DNA from: Dillenia suffruticosa | Lineage: Eukaryota; Streptophyta; Magnoliopsida; Dilleniales; Dilleniaceae | NCBI GenBank assembly: GCA_033439265.1 | Contig: JAVTVX010000017.1 | Span: 10,562,001-10,626,000 of the forward strand | Direction: 5' to 3' | DNA length: 64,000 bases | Shown here: in pieces, positions 1-14,975 of the stretch | Layout: each line of letters begins with the position of its first letter | How positions within the stretch are numbered: the first letter of the stretch is position 1 | Notes under the pieces: model-generated | The model's database searches: none | Seen by the model: only the letters and a program-made list of their open reading frames with translations | What the model was told of the DNA's origin: nothing | Program-made: the position numbers and the translations under genes

Positions 1-290
1 CATATTCCTTAAACTCCAATGATTTTGTTGCAAATATCTGTTCAGCTGGAGACCATTAGCAATATAATGGAAGAATCTAGTGTTACAATCTCCTTCCATA
101 AGGCACTTCCTTCTTGGTTTTGTATTTGACTAATTTCCTTTTAAGAAGGATTTCCTCAAAGTCATCGCAAAGACACTTCCATCAACTTCAGAGATCATCT
201 CATAGATCCTTCTCATAATCCCCCTTATCCACCATATCAATCTCTGACACTCTTCTTCAGTCCAATATCTCCAAAGGTTTCTATGATCCA
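1..290 (-). mobile_element. LINE ORF2 fragment (endonuclease-RT linker)
   Basis: Read on the minus strand, bases around 120 down to 60 code EGDCNTRFFHYIANGLQ, the hallmark of the region between endonuclease and reverse transcriptase in plant L1-type LINEs. Flanking codons are degraded, and the edges are approximate. It lies in SABRE intron 13. Confidence 0.6.
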
Positions 291-689
291 AGGTTTTAGA
301 CTCTCCATCAAATTCAAGCTTTTCATATTTCTCTTAACAAAAGAAAACCTCCCACCCTTAAGGATGGGTGGCAATTCCAAACCACTTTTCTAATGCTTGT
401 AAGAGAGCCAAATGCTCACAACTTCGAGTCTAGAAAGAGTTGAACCTCATTTGACACAGCTAGACACTAGAAAGATAAGGAAATGGTTAAGAAGTATTTT
501 GAATGAGAACCTCATTTCTAAGATTGGGAAATCAGTACTTTCAATCATTTGAGAAGAAAAACCAGTCTGACTTGAGGTGACTATACTTATGCCAGTCCAA
601 CGACCGTTTATCTAACTCCGCCAGTTAAACACAAAATTTATCCTTAAAAAATAAGGGAGACCCTAAAAAAAATGAAAGACAATAAAACT

Positions 690-2031
690 ATAGGATCAGG
701 TGACATCCGTATTGAGGTGTGGAAATACGAGATAAGAATGTTGATTTATCTTTTTAATAAAATTTGACAAATCAAGAAAATACCCAAAATATGGAGAGAG
801 AGTACAATTGTACCGCTATGAATTAAGGTAACATACAAAATTGTTTCAATTACAGGATGACTAAATTTATCAGTCATACTATGAAATTGTGGGAGTGAGA
901 TCCACCACCAAAACCATTCACTTGCTCAGACATTTGATGGAGATGTTTAAAGTATAGAAGAGAGACTTGCATGTGGTATTCATTGACCTAATAAAGGCAT
1001 ATGATATGATTCCTAAAGATATACTGTGGTAGGTACTAATGAAAAAGTGATCTTTTTGAAATACATTGATCTCATCAAATATATATATATGAGAGAGTTG
1101 TTACCAATGTAGAAACCTGTATGGATTTAAATGATAGCTTCTCAATTAACATTGGGTTTTATCAAGATTCGACATTAAATCCCCTTCTTTCTGCAATAAC
1201 GATGAATGGAATAACGAAAAACATCCAAGATGAAATACCTTGGCCCATACTTTTTGCAGATGATATAGTGCTGGTCGACGAAACTAGCGAGAGTATTAGG
1301 CTAAATTGAAGTTATTGAAGAACATATTAGAATCCAAAGTATTTAAATTGAGTCGGTAATAAACTGAGTATATGATATATACGTTTAATGGCACTCATCA
1401 CAATAATGAAAAATGATTAAGTTAAAGGGACAAGACGTACAAAAAAAGTGAAAGTTTTAGATATCTTGGATCCATTATTCAAAGTGATGACAACATAAAT
1501 ATGGATATGAGTCATAGGATCCAAACAAATAGGATGAAATGGAGAAGCGCATATGGTGATGCCATTGCAGTTGATGTGGAAGTTTTATAGGTGGCAATAA
1601 GATCTATATTATTGTATGATAACGAGTTTTGGGCCATTAAATAACAATAAGAACATAAAATAACTATAACTTAAATGGAAATATTCAAATGGATATGTGA
1701 TAAAATTAGAAAAGATAGGATTAGAAATGAAGATATTAAGTCGCGAGCGATTTCAATTGTGGATAAAATGAAAGGATATCCCTTAAAGTGGTTTTAACAT
1801 ATGCAACAAAAACCCAAATACGCACAGGTTAGGAGTAAACCTTAAATGTAAGAAATTTAATGAAACGTAAGAGTAGATCATTGAAAACCCGGATACAAAT
1901 TATCCGTAAAGATATGTGTCAAGAATTTAGTTGAATAGATGACTTTAGATAAGAATGAATAGCATAGGAGAATTCGAATCAGTTGAATTAATGCACTTTT
2001 ATTATTATTATTATATTATTATTATTATTTT
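690..2031 (+). mobile_element. LINE reverse-transcriptase remnant with (ATT)n tail
   Basis: Broken plus-strand reading frames give, in order, RSTTKTIHLLRHLMEMFK (from about 899), HVVFIDLIKAYDMIPKDILW (from about 970), LFADDIVLVDE (about 1250-1283, the FADD catalytic box) and FRYLGSIIQSDDN (about 1460-1498). This is the order of a plant non-LTR retrotransposon RT. Many stops and frameshifts make it a pseudogene. The ATT-repeat tail at about 2000-2031 marks a likely 3' end. It is antisense to SABRE, within or beyond intron 13. Confidence 0.75.
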
Positions 2032-2993
2032 AAGTTTTAATTGATAGTTTATTTCTACTTCCTTCTTTCATTATTTTTTATTTTTTAGTTTTATCTTTCT
2101 CTATTTTTGTTTTAAATTCTAATTCTAATTCTAATTTTATGTTATGTTATTTGTTTATTTTCTCTCCCCCCTCTATCCTATATTGTTCTCTCAAACGATT
2201 GATCCAAAAATTTGAGAATAAGGTTTAGTTTGTTGTTGTTTTTAAAACCATTTATTTCTAAAGACATAAGTCTAAACGCATTTAAATCTATCCTCCGGTA
2301 CAAATTAGGAAAACACATACCAATGACCCCATAAAACTTATGTCAAAATAACCGTGCATAATAAATTGAGATCCCCCACCGACAATAGTTGGGCTGAGGA
2401 GAAATGCAACTAAAAATTGTATCTCTAGATTACTCTCTTTACATGCAATTACTCTCTTTGCATGCAATCAACCCTCAACATCCTTTTCTGTTTGATTACA
2501 AGGGGTCTCAAAAACTGGAGTATATGGTAATACATCTTTCTTTACAAGTATGCTTTATTTCTCTATTTTTTTTTCTCTTTCTATCGCTTAAGTAATTCTA
2601 CTTATATTGGGTTTTCTTTTTGTGTGTGTGTGGGTTTGGGTGGGGGGGATAAATTTCAAGTCTAAACAATAAAGGATCCATTTACAAACTTAAAGAAGTG
2701 TTTTAGCATTTTACCTAAATCCGTTTCATTCAGATACAGACACAAGTTCACATAAAGCCAGCTTACAAGTAAGATAGTCAGTAGTAAGGGTCACATTCAT
2801 GGATCAAGGTCCAGACCAAGATACAGCAAATGAAGCAAAGCTGTCCCAGTCAGGGTCAGATTCAGATTCTGGGTAAATTGTACCAAGCCGATTTCCTTCA
2901 TACAATTGCATACTTTAAAGCAAGACTGTAAACAAGGACGAGAAACATTGCAAAATATCAATCAAATAACAGAAAAAGATTTCATTCTCTCAC
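2032..2993. other. SABRE intron 13 remainder, no gene seen
   Basis: AT-rich sequence with a short GT/G-rich run at 2620-2650. I see no SABRE exon and no other coding signal. Short ORFs here lack any family resemblance. Confidence 0.6.
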
Positions 2994-3112
2994 TTGGGGA
3001 GCCTTGCAAAGAGGAGATTGGTCAGCACATCCAGCATAACCTGAAACTGACGAGACGTCATTGTTGCTTGTATATTGTGGGAGCTGAAAGTGAGCTCTTT
3101 TAGGGGCTTCAC
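2994..3112 (-). CDS. SAB: SABRE exon 13 (last exon inside the window)
   Basis: 119 nt, phase 0 to 2. Codes VKPLKELTFSSHNIQATMTS, RQFQVMLDVLTNLLFARLP and two bases of a Lys codon before GTGAGA. In Arabidopsis SABRE the next residues are PRKSS; nothing matching them was found between base 1 and 2993, so the next exon lies beyond the window or past the LINE debris there. Confidence 0.9.
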
Positions 3113-6100
3113 CTGCAGCAGATCATATTAAGGCAACCCGAGTTTAAAAATGGCCAAGTCAACCATGTTCAACAAGCAGACAATTACTCTGGCTCATAAA
3201 TTTACAGCATTTTATTGAATCTAGACTATTTTTCAATTTACTAAGATGTGGAGTTATGAGAGCTTGAACCAACCTTCAACTCTGGAGTACCACCCTTGTG
3301 CCTCGTGTATCGAAAGTACATATCACAAGGCATAAATACTCGTTCAAGTAAAGCACCAGTGCGTTTAACTTTTGGAGAGCTCCTAAGTATTTTGGGCAGC
3401 CATTGCAGTCCAGCACCTGGATCAACATCAGTTGGTGCAACATGTGCCTGCACATGCTCCAACATCACACTTAACTCCATGCGCTTCCATGTCATTTCTG
3501 GCTGACCTTCAGAATTAGGAATATTTCCAGTACCCAATGCTTGCTCAATCATCTCGTAGCCAACATGAACAATTGAATGAAATGAACGGGCTAAAATACG
3601 GCCACTAACAGCAGCAAGAAGAAACCTTCCCTGGTAGATAGAAAAGTTGACCAGATGTGTCAGTGTTGAATTGGAAGTATCGAGCAAAAATTGTAAAAAA
3701 ATAAAATAATATAATAAAATAATATAAAACTATAGAGGAGAAATAGGAAAATGTAAAAAGCCAGCTTGGTTACCTAATGATCAAATAGGTCAATTCGCAT
3801 CTATCTATAACAACATAGATGAAAAAACTCAGCTATAGTTGTTAAACCAGAAGTTTGGAGCCTTCCATAAGCGTTTGTTACTTCAAGCCAAGTTGTGTAT
3901 TGGCTTTGTACAAGTTAATCTAGATATTATTCTTTTGAAGGTGGGACTGAGAATACTTTAAACAAATGGTACTTAAATGAGTGCACATGCAGACTTTGTC
4001 TGATGAATATGGCAGCAACAATGGCATTTCTTCAATATTAATCATTTTCCCAGTTGGTTTAGATCTCCACAAGGCATGGTTGATTCGCAAATCAGGTATA
4101 TATGCCAGATCATTTAAATTACCCGCAGATATACTAATGGCAAAAAGATATAGCAAATGTAATTTTGCACGCAGAGCCCATTGCATCACAACTTTTTGCA
4201 ACACAAGATAGTTCAAATTCCAATGGTGGGATATGAGGCATACAACACTTCAGGTCCAGGATTGGATATATATATCTCCATATATCCACCCACAATCTGT
4301 GTAGCTTTGACCTTTTCTGGATCCATCCATTTAGAGCAATCCAAAATAGTTCAACTTGCAATTTGATTTGTTCTCCTTCCAGTTAAACCTGATTCTGCAT
4401 GAGATATGATGAGGATGGGGGAGTCTTGGATAATCTTACCCTCCTGTAGCAGTAACCTTGTAGTATTCCTATGTCCCAGCATTTAGTTGATTTGTTCTAC
4501 TAATGAATTACATTCATAAACTATTTTCTGACAAGGATCCAAAGGGTCTAGTACACTTCGGTAATTATAACAGCAATAAAAATAAAAAATAAAAAATAAG
4601 GGCAGCATATACTAGCAGTGATTAAAATTTTCAGAGACAACAATTTCGGAGATAATGTTAATTCAAGTTTCTCCTTAACTTACGTTGGCTTCTTCAGAGT
4701 GGAGATTGAATTGTGGCTCAATAACATTCACCATGAAGTGGCGTGTCCCCTCCTCAAAGTCATTACTATGTTCATTCTTCATGGGTGATAATCGATGATT
4801 CCTCTCCTCAGCATCATTCACGTTCCCATCTTTTGCTGGTTATATGGTAAAAAAAATGTTAATACATTGAAGTGTATAGTAAAACAAGAAGTAATGCATA
4901 CAGAATTTTACACATCAAGATAGCAACATAACGCTGGAGATTTTTAACTGTTTCCAGAAAGGCATAGGCATGTATTGCAACTGACACATGACAAGCCAAA
5001 CCTGCAAGTTGTCACTTCAGTACAGTGCTAAGTAGAAAACATACAGTTACCCAGATTTACCTGGAGCGCCGGATTGAGTGTTCCCCCCTGGAGCCGCATG
5101 TGATTGAGATGACACTGAAGTCTCCCCATGTGGTGCAGAAGGAGAGCCTGCATTATTGCCCACAGCCTGCTTCAAAGTGTCCTCCTGCAGCACTTTACTT
5201 TCATCAGTCCCCTGTTTCTCCTCGAGCAATTTCCTTTGTGCATATTGCCTTGATGGAGAAGGCTTAGGAGGATGAAAGGCTTTGGATATTCCACCAACCC
5301 AGGACCAAACTGCATCCCTATTCTCAATAGTCCACAAAAGTTTAAGGCCGTAGACAAACACACGTTGACAATTGTCAGCAATTACAACATTATATCCATC
5401 ATCATCACTTGGGTCTGATCGGATATGCTCATCACTCTCACTCCCATTTTCAAACTCAGACCTAACATATGTCATCTCAAGATTTTTTCTTCCAGCTTCT
5501 TGCCATGCCAATAACCTTGCAGGGTCTGCCTTTGGAGCCTGCCTTCTAATTGTAAAATAATCTGAAGATAACAGAAATCCATCATCACGATGTTTTTCTG
5601 TGCAGCTATCTGTATAACTGCTCCTGTCGTTATTTCCTTTGACTATGGACCCAGATTGTGAGCTCTTACTTGTCATTTGAACTACTTTTACAACACTAGC
5701 CGCATCTTGTTTGTTTATGTTTGCTTTAAGCATGTGAATATCAAGACCCTGGTAGACCAGATCTAGAGTATCTCGTTTGCATTCGAATGTATACTTTTGC
5801 TTTCCCCGACCATAGCATAGTTCATATTTCAGCTTTGTCATCTTAAAAAAGAGTCCTTTGGCAGGATCATCATCATGCAAAGGCAAATGTTTTATACAAC
5901 TTGGTGTTGCATCTATCCGGAGCATAAATTCTGTCATGACTTTGTCCAATGACAAGTTCCCTGATCTGGCAACCCTAGGAACTCCAAAACGGGGCCATCG
6001 GGAAAATGTACGCAGCTTGTAAGGGGGAATATAATTCATGTTCCAGAATCTTATTAGCCAAGCTAAATCATGGGCCCCGAAGCTGAATACTGGAAAATCG

Positions 6101-9100
6101 GGTGATGCATGTTCTGATTCCTTAGGACCACAGAAAGTATTATCTGCCACAGAGGAGGAAGATGGATTCTCACACGAGGAAGAGGGCCTAAGAGAAAAGT
6201 TCCATCGGAGAGAGAGTGAAGTTGATCTAAAGGGATCCAAAACTTTTTGACGGGCTTCCCCTTCAACAGGAAGTGCATGTAAGTAATGATTCAGAGGATT
6301 ACCAGATTCACAATCCCAATCCATTGTAACTTCAAGAGTGAATACAGGAACTTCCAGAAAAGGAGGAGGTATGCAAGTAGGGAGTTTCAAGCTGCAACTG
6401 TGGGCCAAACTCTCCAAACTGCTCAACATAAACTTCAAATCCTTAGCAGAAAGGAAAACTCGTCCATCTGACTGGAGAATCTCCATGTCACTGGAAAGAA
6501 GTTGAAGTTTGTCAAGCTTTTCATAGGGATCAGTGGTAGCAAGAATATTCCATCTGCTTTCAGAGAAAAATAAGGAAATCTTTCCATGGATGTAATTCCT
6601 TACGTCATCCCACCATGGTAAACTCTTTTCCTTTTTGGGGGGCTGAACATCTGATGCATCAGGATTCCTAACACTGATATTAGTTCTACGAAGAGCCACT
6701 GTGAAAGCATAACTTATATCAGCAAAAGATGGTTCATAGCCCACTCCAAAGGAAATTTCTGCTTTCTGAAAATGTAAAGGCAAGTCCATGTATGTCTTTA
6801 ATGGTGGTGTGGTGCCACTTGCGGAACGAAGCATTTGCACTTTTCTCCATCTCCCAATGTAGACTTCTTGGGATATTTGGGGCTGAAAACATGTTGCCTG
6901 CAACAAGGGGCAATGTAAAATTGAATTGCTGAGAAAAACTACTGCATACAAATAAAGTAACCAATAATCAAGAAGAAATAAGTAACCAAAAGTCCTGATA
7001 TTTTCATTTCTTCAGGTAAGAAAATGTACAGGACCACAAAAAGAAAATTAGTTATTTGAACACCTCAAACTAATAATTTTACTACTAAAAAGCAGAATCA
7101 TGAAACACCAAGAGAAAAGAAAGAAAAGACTATCTTGATCATTGTTCAAGAGATTTATGAATCGTAAATTTATCACAACTCGGTCACAATCTCAAGCTAT
7201 AAATCTTACGACCAAAGGAAGCAACAGGGTTCAAAACAAAACCCTTGTGCAATCACAGATTCTGGTTTACAGAGGATGACTTGAACAGCTGGGCTGAACC
7301 AGCACATAATAGCCTTATCCTATGTGTATAAACAGTGCCCTGCTAGCATGCCTTGAGCGAGTACCATTTTAGTGCTGGTGTCAGGTGACATACCACGATA
7401 TTGATCTCAGAAACAGCAATACCTAAAGGAAATTGTAATTGGTTCTTTAACTTTTATGCAACTTTAACCAAGAGGTTTTCTCATGATTAAAATTGAAGCA
7501 ATTTAAATGTCCTTACCAAAGATGTACCCAACATAATTGACAGAATCAAATCAGGCTTCCAGCTTCAAAAAGAATTATTGCATATAGAATTTAAGAGCTA
7601 CTTCAACCCGGGGGGGGGGGGGGGGGAAGATAACAATACATCATCCCCCACTACTCACAAAATCGAAATGAGAGGAAAAAAATGCAAAGATAAATTATGA
7701 CATGATAGTCAAATGATCAAAAGCACACAATTAGCATCAAAGGAGAGAAAGGAGGCTTTTCAACCAACCTGCTGAGCCAGGACTAAACGGCCTTCACATT
7801 TCCCATATGTTCCCAGAAACATAGGAAATGTGTAGTCTCTCAACTGAACAACAAGGGACCCCGTTCGCAAAACAATGTTGCTACCAAAAAGACGGGAAAA
7901 GGGTATTTTATTTTCCAGACAGATGGGATCAAGTTCTTGTAGAACCTCAATCATCCCAGTATCTCCACCTTCAATTCTAGTCAAACTGACTTCCAAGTCT
8001 GTAGCAGAAATAGCTAGAAGTGATGTTCTAGCAGTACTTGGCTTGAAATCAGCCTGAAAACCTTCCACGCAGGCACCTGAACCTTCTGATTTTACAAGGT
8101 TTTGGCATGCCTTGTAATATGATTGAAATGATTGCTTATAGATTTCTTCTCGCAATTTGCTAATGACAGCAGAATCGTTCACATCAATCTCAGTACCTTC
8201 AAAGTTGATCTTTCTTTCATGAGTAGAATCATTTGCCTCTCCTGTCCCAGGACATGCATCAGCTTCAGAAATAAGTTCATCAAGAAATTTTAATCTGACA
8301 GCTAATTCACAAGCCTCATTTTTTAATAGTCTATAATGCTCATCAAGCCATCCCTGAATTGGTTCCTCCTCAATATCAGCAGTTAATTTACGAATGGCAA
8401 ACTTAACACATCCAAACTTTATCCTACTAGGCTCCTTTGATTTTGAGCCTTCTTTCTTCGCTGGAAATATATGTTTGGTCTTTGCAGCAGTTATAAGCTT
8501 CAATCCTCGTAACATATCCTCAACAGCATCATCAATAGCACGCAAAGGCAATCTATATGGCATACAAATATGAACATCAAGACCTTGAACAACCCAATCC
8601 CATGTATAGGTTGATGGTTTGTGGTTTGCATCTGATGACCTACTAGCTGCATTAGGAATACGGGAAATTTGCATCCTACCACTTTTGAAAACCCGTGCTC
8701 CATTAAAACTGAGCATCAGTCCTTCAAGAAGTACTCCTATACGAGCATTTTCAGAAAATATTGACTGAACCTGGACTTTTACTTCAACTCCATCACCAGC
8801 CTCAGCAGAAATACTCAGCAATTCAACATCTACTGCAAAAACAGACTCTCTTTTCTTGTGTTGTTTGTCATGCTGTCCTGATTCAATAAGATTGTCCTTC
8901 TGTGCCTCAACATCTCTGATTACAGCAGCATCCACTGATTCATTATTAACTGCCTGAAGCTTCTGGTTGTGTATCAGTAATTTCAGGTGGAGCATAAGCT
9001 CAATTAGTGATAGATGCAGATCTGGCTCCCACCTGAATGCGATATCTGTGGCACTAAAAAGAGAGCAAATTGCGACTTCTTTGAGACCTCCAGTACGCCG

Positions 9101-10805
9101 CACAAACTTTGCATTCTTCATGTCAAACAATGGTACCTTTGTACAGGGCTTCTGTTCCTCCAAATATTCATGATAATTTGATCTGGCTCTTTCAAGTTCC
9201 ACCTGAGTAGATTGTTTCTCTTTATTGACACATAGGGAGACATGGAATATATCAAAAGATATAGAGTAGTTCAAGCTCCTGCTTTCATTGGATTTTGTGG
9301 ACATTACAGTTGCAGTGCGTTCTGTTCCATCAGGCAACACATTAATAGTAACTAGACCGCCTTGAGAACCATAATTCATACGCTTTGGATCTGAAACAAC
9401 CACATTGTCCAAGCCAACATCACCATAGAATATTATTGAACATCGTTCGAGATTAAATTTCAGGAGCTTTATCCCTTTCCCTGATGATTTGGATGTGCGT
9501 GGCCCCCGGCTTTGTGTTGTCTTTTTTCGAACTAGATTTTTCAAAAGAGCTTGGAAGGAAAAAGCAGTTGACAATAATGATTCAACACGCTTGAGAGTTA
9601 AGTAAACACTCATACCAGTTACATCAATAGAAAGAACCATCTTAACCTGAGCACCATCTTCACCTGATTCCACATCCTTTCTGCCCCAGTCAAGACTAAC
9701 CTTTGGTACATGCATTAAAGAACCTGAATTTACTTCCACACCAAAAAGGCTTTCTTTCAAGCATTCTGGATATTCATCAGCCAGATGCAAATTAAGCTCC
9801 CCAAGTTCCATATGCACTGCAGTACCCATGCTTGATATGTTATTGGCAAACACATGTGAAGATTGTGAACAGCCCTACAATGGAAAATAGAGGTAAACAA
9901 CCAAAAGAGGAAATGAAAGAAAAAAGAAAGAAAGAAAGAAAGAACTTCCCAGAAAGTGATTCAGTTGAGACATATTTAATAATAAAATCATCTGTTTAGC
10001 ACATGATGATTGCCTTACCTCATGATAGAAGAGAAACTAAATATAATATAAGTATTTATGATGTGTACATGCTGTTCATAACTACCATAATGCAGAACCT
10101 TGGAAGCAGAAAGAAGAAATTGAGGCTACATCATAAGTAGATCATTTGTAACAAAAAATGGAAATTAGAAATTCTACCTACTTGGTGGAGAAGCTTCACA
10201 CGAAACTTTACTTGGCCTGATAATGCACTACAATAGCAAACATCCTGTTCTTCTGGTTTTCCTCTCAGTTTTTTGTTACCGAGACGGATGTAGCAAGTTT
10301 ATTTGATTCTTCATCCCTCTTAGTTTCTTTCTTTTTGCACATGATGGTGCTTATTAATGATTTTGTTTTCTTTCCTATAGAAAATGTCCAAATCTTAGAA
10401 CATATTTAGCAAGAGAAACTGAAAAAGACAATGAAGGTGAAATTCTGTGCAACAACAAGGTAGCTCTATCCATTGTGACGCGTAGGTCATGGGTCAAATC
10501 ACAAACAGGCCTCACTACTCCAAGGAAATGCTGCACAAATTTAACTTCCTCAAAACCTTACCTAGTGACAAGATGGTACATCATGTGAATTGAATTTCAT
10601 GAATTAGGAGCAGAACCCACCACGTTGCAAGTCAACCATAAGAAGAAACCAAAAGGGTGGAAGCATCAGAGACTCCAAAAACTTTTCATAAACTTGAAAT
10701 TGCCCCCTAAAAGATTTCTTCAAAGGTCAAAGTTGTCCCGCAAAATATTTCTTGAATATTAGTTTATTTTTTGATCCCATTTACAACATAGAACTAACAA
10801 TTTTG

Positions 10806-10861
<56 letters not shown>

Positions 10862-11365
10862 GCGTGCGCGCACACAATTATGTATAGTTCCCTCTTTATC
10901 TCAAAAATCCCTTTTTCTCAGAAAAAATAACTTTTTACAAAGAAAAGATTCAAAAACAGAGGAAGAGCACCAGGGAGGTCATCATCCACCCATGTACATT
11001 GAAAGTGAAAGAGAATTTAAGAAATCAACAGCATGTACAAACAATTCAAAAAGATTACGAAACTGACCAAAAGTATAAACACTTAGTAAAATTATCCATA
11101 AAAGCCAAAAAAGAATCCGGTGTCCCCTCCGAAAATTTTCTACTCCTTTCCCTTCACACCAACCAAAACATGGGTAGATGGAGCATACTAACCACTCTTC
11201 TCTTGATTGTACAAACCCTCACACTACTCCAAGCTCATGGATCAAGTCCATGTGCAATAAAGAAGCAAGAGCTCCTTTGACTCACTCTTGTTACAACAAA
11301 TCTATTTACCCAAACAATTGCTCTCTTTTTGAGAGATATCGAAAATCCTTCACCAAAACGGCCTT

Positions 11366-11406
<41 letters not shown>

Positions 11407-14400
11407 GGAAAAAGCAACTCTTGGGTGGAGAGACAGGATTCTTTTTAAACTTACAAGGAAAAGGAACCCTTCCCCACTCCATTCTATCCAACCTAAACAT
11501 GCTATGGTACCTCTTGACCACAAAAGATCATGTCACTGAACTCCTCCAAATCACAAAGTCTTATCTGCACCCAATTAATGTCCACCCTCTGTAATGCCTC
11601 AAAGAAATTCCAACCAAATCATTAGCTTGTCTGCTAAAATTTCATTTCAAAAACAACCTCCTTGGAGAGAGACCAATGAGTCCACATTCCCACAAATTCT
11701 GTTACTCGTAATAGTCCGTTCTCTTTTCTTTCTTGTATTTCTTTGTTTGTTTTTCCCTTCCCCCCCCCCTCAACTTTAAGTCATAGCTTTCCACACTCAA
11801 ATTCTTTACCTTTCCTACTCAATGTTTACCTACCTTCTACCTAAAAATGATTCCTTATTATATTCCACTTCCTTTCTTGAATTTTCCTTCTCACCCAAAT
11901 TTTTGAAAGCATTTATCGATTTTTCACGTCTCCTTATTTCGTACAAAAATCTTTATGAGAAAGATTCATCCATTTTCTTTTGCATGGTGATGATTCAAGC
12001 AAACTGTTAAATTTTAAATGATCAAAAATTATTTTCACAAATTGTTTAAAATCAAATTGATACCCTTGAATTTATAATTTTAGGAAGAAATTGCTTAATT
12101 GTTGAAACTTTAAATTACTATCAACAGATAAATGACTGAACTGTGTAATTGTGATATGTACATTGTTATCTTGCAAATTCAACAGTTAACCCCCCCCCCC
12201 AAAAAAAAAGGCCAAAGTTCTGGCTCTACCACCACAGGATGTAGCAATAGCCAAAAAGGTCTGGATGTAAAGATGTGTCTATTTATTTATAAAGAAATTT
12301 AAGTGCCAAACGACATCCGCTTTTAAGGGCTGCACACAATCATTTCAAAGAAACATTTGTCTAAAACCAGAGTTCAACTTCCTTGTGAATCCAAGTGTAC
12401 ATCCACACCATTTGTAAGTCCAGAACTCCCATAAACACCTTGCACAATCATTCTTTTGGTTATAGTCAGAACTTATTTTGATATAAATTGCTCAAAACTC
12501 AACATACTTCTTTGATAGCCTTATTCAATTCATTATGGGTTTAGAGAACTCAATATTTTCTCAATTACACTAAAGCCCCCAAAGAAAAAGGACTTTATTG
12601 AATCTTGACAGGTGGTTCATTGGCTCAATGCACACCACACTGGAGACGGTGAGGATGCTGATGAATGGAGAGTGAAGGATGTGGCACTGCATTTAATCTT
12701 GAAAGCAGAATTCGTTGGCCAACTCAATCTCATCTGGCCATCTTGAAGAAACTGAGAGTTGATTGGAATGACAAGTACTTCACTCGAAATGTCTACTTCT
12801 GAAATGATGTGGTTGGTTTTGTCTACATTTGACGGATGAGGATTGATACAAGAGATTGAGAACCATTACGGTTAGAAGGAAGAGGATACAGAGAAGAGCA
12901 ATTAAACAAGAAATAAACCGATCTTAGACAAATCCTTGGAAAAGTAAGAAAAGAGGGAAGAATTAAGAATGCATATCAAGGGAGAAACATAAATGGCCTA
13001 CACCGTTATAGGCCTGAAACCTGAACAATAAACTAAATCAAATCAAATCCTAGCAAGAACCAAACAGTGGTAAAAGGCCCTAAGACTTGATGCCCACTCA
13101 GTAAATTGGTGAATCAATGCATATGGTAAAAGGCTCAGCCTCATTACCATCAATTGACCATGCAATACAAGTAAAGATAATGTAACAGATTACTTACATG
13201 ATAAAGTGGCAAACCATCGATGCTATAAAGTACAACAGTCATCTCTGGGGCAGAAACAGTTGACGCCCACATGATGGCTTTAAAAGAAGTTGGTTGCTGC
13301 TTTTCAAGATTGGAGCTTTCCTCCTTAAGTACCATGCCTTTCTTTCGGGAGAGATGCCAATTCATCCATGGCTCTAATCTATTCATAATAATATTGCACC
13401 GAGTGCCACCAAATTTTACATCAATTTCAGCTTTGACAGGTGATGTTGGCTGCCAATGGAAATGTTCAAAACCATGTCAGCAGAAATAATTAGAGGACCA
13501 AGTGCCAATAGGACCCATCTAACTCTCCAGCATTCACATCTGGAAAGACATCTAGCACTATTTTTTCACAAAGCAAAAACTATTAGATAGCAGGAAGATG
13601 GAATCCCTAATAACAATACCATCAATTGTTTCTAACAAATGGATGTGCATTAACCTCATAAATCAGGAGTCACGCAGATGCAACAGCAATTTTTAGTTAA
13701 ACAAGTTTCAATTAAAATTCTAGATATACACTTGTAATGGATATGCAAAGTGAATATTAATATGAAGCAGTTAAGTACTCCTATGCTAAAAAAAAAAAAA
13801 AAAGGAGAAGAGAAGAAAAGAAAAAGATTGAATGCAGAAACCCATAAAACTTGTTTGGGATGCACAATCACCTTTTATGAATCAATATATGTCTAAACCA
13901 AATCCTCTTGCTACTTATATGGAGTTTGGAGAAGAAAATAATGAATACCCCAATATGGAGAGAAAAATGTTGTTTTATAATGGAATAGGTGCCTACCGAA
14001 GGTATGACCATTGGATTTACTATTTGTTTTAAAATTCACCTTTCTACAAACTAGGCATTTATCTTGTACAAAGCTGGTTAAGTATTTGTTGCTAGACTTG
14101 ATGGATTGGTCCAATGCTAACAAATCTAGATCCCCAAATTTATCCAATTCTTCTGTTTTACCTCCTTTGCTTCCAAACAGCTTCAGGAGAATAAGCCATA
14201 TTCACCTAGATTAACTGAACTAAGCTAGACTAAGGCCAATATGACTCAGCACATCCCAGGGAATCACCTTTGAAAACAAAATTCAATGAGATCGGAACTT
14301 GGATGAGAGAAGGATCGTAAAGAATATTCTTCATTTTCCTCTATAACAAAAGAATGAAACAAAGAACAATGAACAGAATGAAGAAGAAATAGTCCAAAGA

Positions 14401-14928
14401 GGGTTAGAAGCTAACTCTTGCCTCTGACCTACCAAGGCATATCATAGAGAATAGAGTAGAATATTATATGACTTCTTGCATATCAATTATACAAATTCCA
14501 TCTCAAATGCAGCCATTATTCCCATATAAGTTTATCTGCTAAGCTATCTCCCCCCCTGCCTTCGTGATTGGAGAAAGAGGAAGCTCTCTTAAGAAAGAAC
14601 CAGTAAAGGGAGGAGAGCACCGAGAAGGTGTATTCCCACAAAATTACTAAGCATGCTTCTATTCACTTTATAATGGTACTTACAAATCCTGCGTGTTCAC
14701 CTTGCAAGAACCCCACACCACTAAATCATCACTCAGAAAAAAACCATGTAACCAATGTTTAGCTTTTGAAAGCTTTTGTTTTAGTTCCTTCTTATCTTAA
14801 TCCATTTCATTTGAACTACATCCATCATCAATAAATCAAGAAAATTCAATTTTCTTTTACTTAAAAAAAGGAAGAAGAGAGGCATTAATAGAAGACGAAT
14901 TTGCATAAAAGAAGATAATATGTCCACT

Positions 14929-14975
<47 letters not shown>

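Larger units (their letters stand above)
9875..13197 (-). other. SABRE intron 8, microsatellite-rich
   Basis: 3.3-kb intron. Holds an AAAG-type run near 9915-9945, a compound CT/CA microsatellite at 10810-10862, a CA repeat at 11367-11404, and C-runs at about 11760-11769 and 12189-12198. The ORFs crossing the microsatellites are artefacts. I see no element or gene. Confidence 0.7.

Noticed and set aside
3920-4366. Overlapping short ORFs in SABRE intron 11
   Set aside because: Lie in a well-defined intron, no motif, both strands open by chance.
10752-11066. Possible Ser-Leu-rich secreted peptide ORF
   Set aside because: The hydrophobic part is a CT-repeat translation.
11178-11594. 138-codon ORF across a CA repeat
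   Set aside because: Its middle is only a His-Thr reading of the microsatellite.
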